NCBI GenBank assembly: GCA_035578155.1
Contig: JAPWDM010000015.1
Location: forward strand, 7,872,709-7,936,708
Origin: Brachynemurus nebulosus
Lineage: Eukaryota; Arthropoda; Insecta; Neuroptera; Myrmeleontidae
Direction: 5' to 3'
Length of the DNA: 64,000 nt
Every line of letters begins with the position of its first letter. Position 1 is the stretch's first letter. The notes beneath the pieces are model-generated. The model searched no databases, was not told the origin of the DNA, and saw only the letters and a list, made by a program, of their open reading frames with translations. The translations under genes were made by a program, and so were the position numbers. Shown here one piece after another: positions 10,202-20,079 of the stretch.

Positions 10202-11526
10202 TTAATTTTTTATTGTGACAAAATGATTGTTGAAAATGCGTGATTCGTAATTTAATTTATCGCCTGCATAAGGTTTTAAGAAATTTTTCCGTAATGGGAA
10301 ACTGCCATTACCGATAAAAACATAATTTAAGCCGGCAACGGTTTCTGTATTATCTGGAGTATTCAACATATTATTTACCAATCTTCTGTTAAATTCTGTT
10401 TTCTCTAATGCACTTGCGTCTGAAACTCGTCCGTTAATTCCGAAGTGAACCATCATAAATTCATATTCAGCATTAACAAGCGCTAAAAGTATTAAGCTAA
10501 ACTGTTTCTTATAGTTGTAATTTTATATGATCCAGAGTGTGGTGGTGACATAATATTAACATGTTTCCCATCGAGAGCGCCGCCACAGTTAGGAAAATTC
10601 CAGAAATTCTCAAATTCTTTTGCAATAATTTGCCATTCTTCTCTTGTATTTGGAAACTGAAAATCAATATATATTTTGATAAATAATTAAGTAAGTACAT
10701 CTGAAAAACTTTATTTTCAGAGTGATATAGGAGAGGAGGAGTGGAGAGGATAGTGAAATAGGTAGCCCAGTAGTATCAACGCCATCTTCAGAACTAATTT
10801 TAGAAGCTGTCACCGGCAACTGAATCGCAATATTCAGAAAGTTCATCAAGAACGCCATCGTCCATTAAAAAACGGAAAAGAGGAGACGTAGCAAATAGTA
10901 AATTAGAAAAGGCATACGAGGAATTATCAAAGTCGCAAGACGAGTTTGACGCCATTAGCTTTAACGTGGCCTGTAAACTACGGAAAATGGAGCCAGACCA
11001 ACGTTCAATAGCTGGATTTAAAAATAATAATATTCTGTGCAAAGGAATGGGAAATTTATTAAAAGTTGACGAATAAATGTATTTTTTTTTCTTTTTTATT
11101 TACCTTCATGTGTTCTTCTTTTAAAACCTCATAAATAACTCGACAAGAATCTGGAATGATATTACTCAATGCAGCGGTGGCAATTGCAGTACTAAACCTT
11201 AAATCTTGATAAGAACGCCCTGTTGCTAGGTATCTTAAAGTAGCGATTAACCTTTCTTCTGCATTCATTGCCTTTCTCATCTTCGTATCTTTTTTTAGCA
11301 ATATGAGGTTTAATTAAATTTAACAATTCATCAAATGTCTTTGTGTTCATACGTAAATAATTCATAAAATGTCAGGACGATTTTCTCGTAATTATGATAA
11401 TAACCGCATGTGACTTAGATCCTCTAATTTTTAACCAATTTTTAACCCACTTACGCTTTTTTTGTGTCCATAATGAGAAATAACTACTAATGCTGGAGCT
11501 TTACGTTTATTGCTAGTGAGAAACAT
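10202..11526 (-). pseudogene. PIF/Harbinger transposase (HARBI1-like), two exons, broken
   Basis: Exon 1 (11,526 to 11,104) starts at an ATG and contains RMNTKTFDELLNLIKPHI and EERLIATLRYLATGRSYQDL, the N-terminal region of HARBI1-type transposases. It ends AAG|GTAAAT. Exon 2 (from 10,656) follows TTTTCAG and opens FPNTREEW, then FPNCGGALDGKHVNI with the first catalytic Asp, the LILLALVNAEYEFM strand and GINGRVSDAS with the second Asp. The two exons join in phase. A frameshift near 11,340-11,420 and another near 10,525 break the frame, and the protein ends just after RIFN, so the third catalytic residue (Glu of the usual VEN motif) is missing. The element is dead. A Myb/MADF-type partner gene lies antisense in the intron. 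Confidence 0.83.
10721..11076 (+). pseudogene. MADF/BESS-like partner of Harbinger, 3' exon in antisense intron
   Basis: From about 10,807 to the TAA at 11,074-11,076 the plus strand reads a serine-rich linker, a nuclear-localisation-like KKRKRGD, then a helix EKAYEELSKSQDEFDAISF and VACKLRKMEPDQR. This is the layout of the C-terminal (BESS-like) tail of the MADF/Myb-type DNA-binding protein that accompanies Harbinger transposases. A good splice acceptor TTATTTTCAG ends at 10,720, but the first bases after it contain a stop and one frameshift, and no 5' exon is recognisable. It lies wholly inside the transposase intron (10,657-11,103) on the opposite strand. Confidence 0.6.
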
Positions 11527-11769
11527 TTTTTTGTACAATATTACTCCGAAAATAATAATTGCCTTCAAATTTTTTATTCAAGCACTTCGAACAAGTAATA
11601 TCTAATAAAGATAGTTGACATCCGGTTGACGTTACAAAATTGTCATTCCAATTTGACAAAACATAATTCAAGTGTAAATGAAAACGTGACAAACTGGAAT
11701 GCGCATTCATATGTGTGCACACTACTGATGAGTCATTCCGATGTGTATAGTGTAAAAGGTACTTATAAT

Positions 11770-14625
11770 TAGAGTCGAGAAAAGTTGAGCAGTCAGGGAC
11801 GAATTAATAAAAAATTAATAAATCGACATCGAATGTTTGGAAAATTTTTGCAAAAATTTTGCAAATCAAAACCAAAAACTACAGAATCTAAAAATTTTTT
11901 AAAATTCAACATAAAAAAAACCGAAAAATTTTTTTAAAAATTTTATTATGTGAGATTTATATTTAAAGAAAAGGACCCAAATTTTATTGCTTTAAAGTTT
12001 GGCAGTATTTGTTTGTTTAGCTAACTAAGCGTATATATACAAAACAAAACATTACCTGTTAAACCCATCATCGGCATTCCTTTAAGTCTGAACAGAACAA
12101 CAAACTCTCTGTCTCTGTTTAACTTTTTAAAATTTCATGTACCTTCCTTGCTTACAATTTTTTAAAATTTTTCATTGTCGTACACAGATACATAACTACA
12201 CTTACATAAAGTGACTTACATGATCTAGTCGTCCATTTCATTCAAGCACATAAAAAAAAAAATTTTGACGACATCGTACGTATGAATGGATCAAAACAGA
12301 AGTTGTGAATATGTAAATATCGTACGTATACCATTGATATTACAATAGCTGGAGTACAATAAATGGAGTACATATTATTTTTTTCGAAGCAAAATCGTCA
12401 TATGGGTTAACACCTTTTGTAATCGACAAAGTGTCGATGCGGTATTAAATATTTTTAATTTTTATGTGATTTTTGTTTTAATTAGAGACGTCTGTATGTC
12501 TAGACCATAGAACATGTCTAGACTATTAGGTAAAAATATTTATATAATAAATAATAAATTATAAATTTATCTACATACACCCCTATGTTTATGTATTAAA
12601 ACTAATTGATACACATATTAAGAATTTATTATATAAACATAATAAATTACTTGATTAAAAGTTGCACTTGTACAAATTCCATAACCGAATTCAAAAAATA
12701 TAATGTACGTATATCAGGAGATGCTCAGATTTCGTTGATGCATATTGTTAAACGTTCTTCGCATCCAGTGCTTTAAAAAATGCCGAAACAAAATATTCCA
12801 AAAAAAGTTCTTGTTCAATCTTGGATTGAAAATAAAAACGAATTGACAATTGTTAAAGAAACTATTGTTTATTGTAAAATACTCGTATGTAAAACTGAAA
12901 TAAATTCAAATAAAAAATATTTTATTGATAGACATTTAGTATCAAAAGGACATATAAATGATCCAAGTAGTAATTCTAAAGCAGAGTTTTTTTACGATTT
13001 AATAGAAACATTTGTGGCGTGTAATATTCCGTTAGAAAAACTTAACAATGAACGTTTAAAATTATTCTTTAAAAAATATGTTGAAAAAGAACTTCCACAT
13101 GCTTCTACATTAAGAAAAAATTATTGTGATCAAGTTTTTGATAATATCATTAATAATATACGGGAAGAAATAAATGATAATTACGTGTGGTTTTCGATAG
13201 ACGAAACAACTGATCCATGTGGCCGTTTTGTTGCAAACTTTGTAATCGGTCAATTAAGTGAAAACATTGCACATTCTACACATTTACTTGCATGTAAAAT
13301 TTTAGAACGGGTAAATCATCAAACAATTGTAGATTTTATGGAAAACTTTCAATTTTGTGGCCCGATTTAAAAGAAAAACGTGAGAAAGTTTTACTGTTCG
13401 TAACAGATAGTGCTGCATATATGCTAAAAGCCGGAGAAATACTGAAACAGAAGTATGTGAATTTGATTCATTTTACTTGTGCAGCTCATGCACTGAATGT
13501 TTTAGCAGAAACTGTGCGGAAAATTTTTCAAATGTAAATATGCTAATATCAAGTATAAAAAAAATTTTGTAAAATCCCCGATACGATGTCAATTATTTAG
13601 AGACACCAAATATCCTTTTACCACCTGAACCAGTTCTAACTCGATGGGGAACTTGGCTAGAAGCGGTATTTTATTATCAGCAATATTTTAATCAAATAAA
13701 AGAAATTGTAAAGAAATTTGACGCAAATGATGCAATTGCTATAAAATGGCTCAGGATGTACTAAAAAGTGAAACACTCCAGAATGAACTAAATTTTTAAA
13801 AAAGTAATTGTTCGGTTATTATTAGTGGAATACAAAAATTGGAAACTTTTGAGTTAATTCTTACAGAATCATTTTCTATTTTAAATTTAATTGAAACTCA
13901 TTTTATATAATATAATAATTTAAGCAGTGATATTGGTGAAATATTAAAAAGAAAATACAATACTATCATTAAAAAAAATCCCGGTTACATTATTTTTAAA
14001 AAATTTTTTGAATTTTTCAAAGGTGATTTAGATTTAAGTGAAATTTCGTTTAATTCAGAACTAATTAAATATTATAAATATAGTTCGATAACTTCTGTGG
14101 AAGTAGAACCGTCATTTTCAATTTTGAAAATGATCTTAACTGACCGAAGAAGAAATTTAACTGTAGAAAATTTAGAAAATTAATAATCATTCAGTATGAA
14201 TTGAAAATTACAGACGAATTTTAATTTAAAACTGTCAATAATTCCTATATAAAAAGGATTACTTAAAATTATAACTTGTAATTAAAATCATTATACCTTA
14301 TTCAATTGGCTGGCTACAAATACATATTTCTCGTAGTTATCTGTTTAAAAATCTATACGTAAAAAAGATTATTTAAAAAAATAAATTAAACAATTAGTGT
14401 ATATTATTTTTTATTTAGTGTTTTCGCAAATATTTTTATTTGGTCAATTTATATTAATTTCGAGTATATTCTCAATTATTTTACAACTATTTATCAGGTG
14501 AGTAAATTTTTTCATTAGAAACCTATAATTTTGTTTATTATAAATATTTTTGTAAAAATTTTGCAAACATTTTATTGATTTTTTATTAATTCGTCTCTGA
14601 CTTTGCCCAACTATTCTCGACGCTA
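11770..14625. mobile_element. hAT-type DNA transposon
   Basis: The left end reads TAGAGTCGAGAAAAGTTGAG, then CAGGGACGAATTAATAAAAA. The right end in reverse complement reads TAGCGTCGAGAATAGTTGGG, then CAGAGACGAATTAATAAAAA. The inverted similarity continues inward for about 90 bp. The element encloses a hAT transposase relic. I could not see a clear 8-bp target duplication at either possible end (TAG... or CAG...). Confidence 0.7.
12780..14182 (+). pseudogene. hAT transposase, broken
   Basis: The first 196 codons (12,780-13,370) have a BED-like N-terminal part with cysteine and histidine spacing, then PHASTLRKNYCDQVFDNII and WFSIDETTDPCGR, the first catalytic Asp region of hAT transposases. 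A shifted frame (13,355-13,537) gives LFVTDSAAYMLKAGE and IHFTCAAHALNVLAE, the second catalytic region and the CxxH motif. LTRWGTWLEAV follows near 13,640. The dimerisation motif SVEVEPSFSILKMILTDRR near 14,090-14,160 includes the family's last conserved segment. Several frameshifts and stops (near 13,370, 13,540, 13,760 and 13,910) inactivate it. The length of about 470 codons fits a compact hAT transposase. Confidence 0.82.
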
Positions 14626-14689
14626 TGATGACTAACAATGAGTGATGGTTATATGATGTATAGTTCATATCAGTAGATAAGCTATGAGA

Positions 14690-14805
14690 GAGGGGCCGCA
14701 CCGTAAAACTAACCAACTTGAACCCTTTTGCCAATGTTTGCAATCGTGTAACTTTACGGTACTACACATTCCGAACTGATGAGTCATCAAACTGATGAGT
14801 CATCA
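14690..14805 (+). repeat. imperfect palindromic repeat, copy 1 (partner at 47.28 kb)
   Basis: GCACCGTAAAACTAACC through ATCGTGTAACTTTACGGTAC, then CATTCCGAACTGATGAGTCA, match 47,277-47,365 with a handful of changes. The ends CACCGTAAA and TTTACGGTG are inverted, so the core can fold into a hairpin of about 65 bases. GATGAGTCAT occurs again at 11,723 and in the second copy. Confidence 0.6.
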
Positions 14806-14807
14806 AC

Positions 14808-16441
14808 TTCGGTGTCAGGTTTGGTGTTCATATAAATAGTGTGAATTGTTCAGCGAGGTACTTGTGTGTTGATGTAAAGTGTTTGAGCCAGTAGTTTTGT
14901 ATGTTATCGATGCCAGGTGTCTTCCAGTTATGCGATCTCTGTAAAGCTCTGGAGACGTCCTCTGTAGTAATGTCCGTATAGGGCATCTCCGGAAGATGTT
15001 CGTTATTCCTGCACTCTGTATCGATCCAGCTGGCTTTATCATTATGGTCAATGGTGTTGGACCATATATTCGCCCAGAAACTATGGAGTGCGTTCTTCTC
15101 CGGTAGACCATTACTGTCAGTTACCGTGTTCGTTAGAGACTGATAAAACCGTCTCTCGTTTCTGCTGAATGCTTGGTTTTGTCGTCTGCGTTCAGTACTG
15201 GTCTTATATCTTCATAAGCGCTTCGCTAGTGCTGTTAATTTTTGGTGAAGCGTATCTCTGATCTCTGTGAGTGTTTTATTAGGTTCCTCGTATTGTGTGT
15301 GTACTGTGTGTTTGTGTAATATGTCGTGTATGTATTTGTTGAGCCGGTTGGACCTCGTACCCTGTTGGTATTGGGTGATCCTGCCGAGGTTGCATCGGAT
15401 GTTGTTGATGCGTTTATTCAATCGTGTTTCCCAGGCAGGAGTTTTGTGTTCCTTCGAGTTGTGCGCTACAGGTGGTGTTACATCGGACCCGTTACAACGT
15501 ATAGCTGCAACGGCTCCACAGTAGATAGCTGTGTGTAACTCGATAAAATTGTCACAAGTTTGCAAGTGTTGAGGCAGTATTATGTTATTTAATATCTCAA
15601 CGATCTCAGCCAATCTACGTGAGGTGTGTTGTTTAGGCAACAAGTACCGATGTGTGGGGTCCGTCCCTTCGAATTCAGTAAGCGCTGTGTTAAATTCCAG
15701 TTCGATCTTTTGCAGTAGGGTGTCATTTACTGCTGTTTCATGGTGGTTAGGCTCATTCTCGACAAGTTGTTGAGTGTCGTTTTGTGTGGGGCTCCCCATT
15801 TCTGGTGGGCCGTCGTCGGCCTGACTTTCTTCATTTTGAGCAAACTGATGCGCGACTTGTGTTTTAATAGTGTTTATGAGGGAAGAAGGTATAAGGTTAT
15901 TGGTGAAAATGACACGTTTTTGGTCTGCCAGTCTCTGTTCAGTGACGCGACTAAGGTGAGGGTAGGTGCGCGCGAACTCTTGATGTAATTTCGTACGGTA
16001 ACCAGTTTTGTCCGTTTCAAGTTTAGTAACTTGGAAGTATGTGCGTACGATGAATTCATTCAGTTCATCTGTCCATTGCATACGCACACGCTTCTTACCA
16101 GCTTTAGTGGTCCCCAAAGGATGCTCCGAGGAAACACTTAAAGTCGGCTGAGCCAAAGGTGTTGGGGGCTCTGTAAGTAGGGCAGTAGCGTTTTGGCTGA
16201 AGGTGTTATTACAGCTGACAGGTGGCTGCCTAGAACCCAGCCTGTCGTCACCGCGACCTAAGCTGTCACATTCAGTGGTGACCCTGATGCGCCCGGTCGC
16301 TCCACCGGCAGCGGCATTTTTCCGAGGCTTTTTTGATTTATTATTCACGATCCTAATGGGTTGTCCTTTTAGTCGCCTTTTACGACAAGCAGGACTTACT
16401 GTGGGGAAATTCTGCAAAGTGAAGCCCCCACCCACAGGGCG

Positions 16442-16443
<2 letters not shown>
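14808..16443 (-). pseudogene. Dong/R4-type LINE, 5' part only (element 1)
   Basis: On the minus strand the frame opens beside a (TAA)n tract. It reads a basic segment, then the Myb-like motif MQWTDELNEFIVRTYFQVT with a second helix region TGYRTKLHQEFARTYP, a spacer with DPTHRYLLPKQHTSRRLAEI, and CNLGRITQYQQG. A CGA-to-TGA type stop interrupts it at 15,209-15,211; element 2 has CGA there. It then continues through PYTDITTEDVSRALQRSHNW into the fingers of the reverse transcriptase and stops abruptly at 14,808. Compared with element 2 (33.15-37.47 kb) it is roughly 95% identical. It is truncated at the 3' rather than the 5' side, which is unusual for a LINE and implies deletion or interruption. 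Confidence 0.8.

Positions 16444-16520
<77 letters not shown>
16444..16520. repeat. (TAA)n microsatellite, LINE target
   Basis: About 26 uninterrupted ATT units (TAA on the minus strand) lie exactly between the 5' end of LINE element 1 and unrelated sequence. The poly-asparagine stretch that appears in the minus-strand translation is an artefact of this tract. Confidence 0.95.
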
Positions 16521-16524
<4 letters not shown>

Positions 16525-16690
16525 GTCCTTTTGTCGGTTCCTTCATGAAAATTAACTCATATGAACCAGATGTCTCCATATACCTAATATCACCAATCAC
16601 AATATCATTGTCATCTATTTCAAACGGTAAATTTCCTAACATCAATTGATCACCTTTTCTGTACGGTCCAAAACCCGAATCAATTTTGTT
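16521..16690 (-). pseudogene. fragment resembling a Polinton-associated (DUF8207-like) protein
   Basis: Reading the minus strand toward the TAA tract gives FGPYRKGDQLMLGNLPFEID, then NDIVIGDIRYMETSGSYELI and FMKEP. The pattern LG-x(2)-P-x-I-x(2)-D-x-I-x-IGD-x-RY-x-GT-x-G-x-Y-E-L-I is one I associate with proteins carried by arthropod Polinton/Maverick-type elements. The fragment is cut by the TAA tract and LINE element 1 on one side and fades near 16,690. The family name is from memory and should be treated as tentative. Confidence 0.45.
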
Positions 16691-16701
16691 ATTTTGTTCA
16701 A

Positions 16702-17299
16702 TATACAGTGTGTTAGTGAATAAATGCGAAAGATTTTAACAAGTGATTGCTGAGGTTCTTTTATTTAAAAAAGTTCATATAAATCTAGGTCCGAAAACGC
16801 TTAGTTTCCAAGATACAGGGTGTTCAATTTCTCGTCTCCTTTAATATTTTCCTAAATATTTCAAAACCGTTTTCAGATATTGATACAAAATTTGGAACAC
16901 GCTATGACAGGATAAATACCCATATTCTGAAGTAGACAGAATATTTTAATTCAAACCAGTGGCGTCCATACAACCATGTGATGGCATATTTTTGAAGAAA
17001 AAAAAGCCACGCCAATGATTTTTTCCAATTTGAAAATGTTTTTTCAAATGTCCAATAAGTTGTTGACAAAAATGACCTCTTAGTATTTTCTCGCTTATGT
17101 AGCCGTTTTCAAGATAAAAAATAATTTCCAGTTACTGTTCCTACCACAAAACCGGTATGGACTATCTAATAGTCCATCTTCTCTCTATCTTGGAAACTAA
17201 GCGTTTTTGAACCTGGGTTTATATGAACTTTTTTACATAAAAGAACCTCAGCAATCACTTGTAAAAATCTTTCGCACTTATTCACTAACACCCTGTATA
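16702..17299. mobile_element. MITE with ~110-bp terminal inverted repeats
   Basis: The left arm TATACAGTGTGTTAGTGAAT through AACGCTTAGTTTCCAAGATA (16,702-16,815) is mirrored by 17,189-17,299, which ends CACTAACACCCTGTATA. The internal 370 bp has no open frame. The ends (TATACAG...CTGTATA) and a possible TA duplication would fit a Tc1/mariner-derived MITE, but no autonomous partner is in the window. Confidence 0.78.
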
Positions 17300-17875
17300 C
17301 CTCTATATATTTTCTTGATAATGGTTCAAAAGCATTAAAAAATATTCACTGTCTTTAGGTGTTATCCTCAATGCACGAGCAGTACTCTGTGCTGCTTTGG
17401 ATAATTTGGGCGTTTCAAGTACATTTTGTTGTTGTTGTTGTTACTGTACTTTTGGGTACGATTCAAAAACATCTTCTGGATACGATTGAAAAGTATCTTC
17501 CGGAAAATTCTGTGTTAAGATATCTTGGTATTCGTCTTCCTGCTTTGTTGGTAAAAAATAGTTTTCAGCTCGTGATTTCTTTTTAGACGTAAACAGGTCC
17601 ATTACTTGTGTCTGTTCTTGTTTTGTTTCCACTTTGGTTGTTTCTCTTTATCACTTAACTTTGTTACTATTTCTTTAAAAGGTGTAGTTACTGGTTCTAG
17701 TGTACTTTGTAACAGCATATCGCTACTTCTCTCTGTGAATTTCTTATCTGAAAACTCCCAATTTTTGGACACACAAAAAACGTATTTAAACCTGTGTTTT
17801 CATCACTATGAACTTAAGATTTATGCCTTTTTATGTTGGCTACCCGTTCAGCCTTAGATGTTGGCTACCTGTTCA
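17300..17875 (-). other. unidentified minus-strand coding-like pieces
   Basis: The minus strand reads KNWEFSDKKFTERSSDML and KEIVTKLSDKEKQPKWK (17,770-17,620), then in a shifted frame MDLFTSKKKSRAENYFLP and QEDEYQDILTQNFPED (17,600-17,460), and near 17,370-17,310 ARALRITPKDSEYFLMLL. The mix of lysine/serine-rich linkers and a DSEYFL helix is reminiscent of MADF/BESS-type transposon proteins, but I cannot assign it. Frames are interrupted, so at best it is a relic. Confidence 0.35.
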
Positions 17876-18119
17876 GTTTTGTAAGACATTTTTTAAATAC
17901 TAAATTTGTATTTTTAATTTCGTTATTTTATTTTAAAATCTTAGAAAAGCAAATTTATATTTCGCATTGAACTAATCAAGCAACTTTTATATTTGTAAGT
18001 ATTAGTAATTGAATAACAAAAACGTATTGTGTCTTTCTTTGTTTATCGTATTCATATAAGTATATGGTTATTTGAAATAGAATTAATCCCTTTTTTATTT
18101 TTTATCGGCCAAAGGAGGC

Positions 18120-18935
18120 AGGTGATCATCATCGTTTTATACAATGTATATTACCAATACTCCTTCTAGACTTTCTTGGCTGATTTTGTACCAGCTTGTT
18201 GTGATGATCCCAAATATTAGGTGCTTTGGCCTCCTTAATCTGCCGCTCCGAATCGCTCTCTAAATATTCATGATTTAAGTTATTCACCAATTGTTTTTTT
18301 GAAGTCACCGTCATGCTATTTATTTTGTCAATAGTTTTGGAATATGCTATTCTATCAGAAAAATGATTTTTTTTTGAATCTTGGATCCAATATGGTCGTA
18401 ATAGCTAACATATGAACTAGTTCAACTGTACCAAATCTCTTTTTCAATCCGTTCAATATTAAATTTTTTGTTTTAGTACCAATATCTGTTTCCGTCTTCA
18501 TTGCACTATATTCTTTCAAAAGACGATACTATTGGAATAATTTTGGTTGACGTTATGAATTTTACTGCGCACACTTCTTTTGTCACAGCTTCCATGGGTT
18601 TTAATATATTTATAAGTTTTAATATATTTATAAGTTCTTTAACAGCATCTAATTGACTTGCCGTCAACATAGATGAAGCTTTCGGATGGTTAAGCAATAT
18701 CGGAGCAATTAGCTCTGATAATTTCACAAACCGATGTAGTTGGTAGTAAATCGAGTTCCATCTCGTACAAACTGACTGAATCAATTTAAATGGTACTGCT
18801 GTATTATTTTGCGCGTTACGAAGAGCATCAGCAGCATTTATGTTCTGTTTGCAGTATCTAGTTATATTGTGGTGGTGCTCTGGTTTCGATCCTTGTGATT
18901 GAACGCTTTTTGGAGCACCCAACTTTTCCAACGTG
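18120..18935 (-). pseudogene. ZBED-type hAT transposase fragment
   Basis: Codons from 18,931 downward give AADALRNAQN, FKLIQSVCTRWNSIYYQLHR and FVKLSELIAPILLNHPKAS, then LKPMEAVTKEVCAVKFITST. This is the RNase H-like core of ZBED-type hAT transposases, where CTRWNS is highly conserved. A 13-base tandem duplication near 18,610 produces the doubled LKLINILK. After a frame break the C-terminal part continues as HEYLESDSERQIK and IWDHHNKLVQ (18,314-18,129). The N-terminal BED finger and the dimerisation end are missing. Confidence 0.78.
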
Positions 18936-19700
18936 TGTTTTCAAAATAAAAAGATTTTTAAAATTTTAAAAATTTTTTCAAATAATAACTTATTTGACAA
19001 ATTAAAATGTGAATAACAATATTTATTTAGATGAATATTTCTTCAAGTCCAGTTAGACCAATTCAATTCCGATTGACACAGTCGTCCAATCCACTGACTG
19101 TTCCACTTTCGAATCCACTGACTATTCCACCGCTCGTTCCGACACTTGATATTCCACTAGTTTCCAACGTAACACTCGATTTTCAACTCACTGCCATCGC
19201 CTGGTTTGTCCGGCTTTTATACCCATTTGAGTGATGACGTTTTGTTGTTGTGATGTTGGTTAAGTGCTTGTTTTCTTCATTGTGGAACTTCTCGATGATT
19301 CTAGAATATTCCACCATTACATAAAAGTGGAAAGAAAAAAGAGTTACTAAAAAAAAGAAAATGTAGATCGTTCTCGCTAATGCGGATTAAACCCGGGCCC
19401 TTGGCATCGGTAGTCCGACTTTAACTTCAACTTAAAAATAGCTTTATTAAATATTAATTGATTACGATGACAATAAATATTTACAATAAGTTCTTAAGCT
19501 AAAGATTAGTAGCGCTAAGCGCTTTCATTCTTAGATATAGTTACATTTAATGTATACAGGAGTTTAATGAAAATTTTTATTTTGATATTTCATCGTTCTT
19601 GTTAGATGTGATGTTCTGATTAATTTTGTAAAGAAAAAATTTTAAAAAACCTTCTTTATTTATTTTTAAATCTTAAAACTAAAATTATTTACAGTATTTG
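18936..19700. other. unassigned DNA between transposon relics
   Basis: A 67-codon plus-strand frame (19,031-19,234) has a repeated SNPLT(V/I)P motif but no recognisable domain. A tRNA-like B-box remnant (reverse complement CCCGGGTTTAATCC) lies near 19,390. The rest is AT-rich. Confidence 0.4.
19298..19312 (+). promoter_or_regulatory. perfect heat-shock-element-like triplet
   Basis: The sequence TTC-TA-GAA-TA-TTC (19,299-19,311) matches the three-unit heat shock factor site nTTCnnGAAnnTTCn exactly, and further half-sites (GGAACTTC) lie just upstream. No gene with a start nearby is evident, so it may be part of a transposon promoter or chance. Confidence 0.4.
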
Positions 19701-20079
19701 AGGAGCAGACTTTCTATATGCAGTTAGTCCAATTTTACATTTTAGAGAAATAGACCTTTTTTTGTTGCAGGCATTCATTCCATATGTTCGAAATTAATTT
19801 TTTATCCATAACAATTATAATGACAGAGTTATTGTAATGACCGATTTTGACACTTCAAGTACGAAAATTAACTAGGATATTTACAATAATAGTTTGGACA
19901 TACTGCACTTTGATTGCCTAATATGGACAAAATTCAGTTTGTCCTAAATAAGGGATAAGTAATGAATTACAAACAGTACGTTTCAATAATTTTATTTACA
20001 TTAAATTTTTTTAATTAAATAATGTTAACATCACCAGGAATTTCGCAATGACACAGTTCCCGACTAGTTTCATCTTCTT

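Noticed and set aside
11786..14607. 8-bp target duplication of the hAT element at its CAGGG/CAGAG ends
   Set aside because: The flanking octamers (TGAGCAGT and ACTTTGCC) differ, and inverted similarity continues outward to TAG(A/C)GTCGAG, so these are not the true ends.
16442..16530. Long minus-strand protein with 25 asparagines linking a DUF8207-like head to the LINE ORF
   Set aside because: The asparagines are translated TAA repeats. The head and the LINE belong to different elements joined at the microsatellite.
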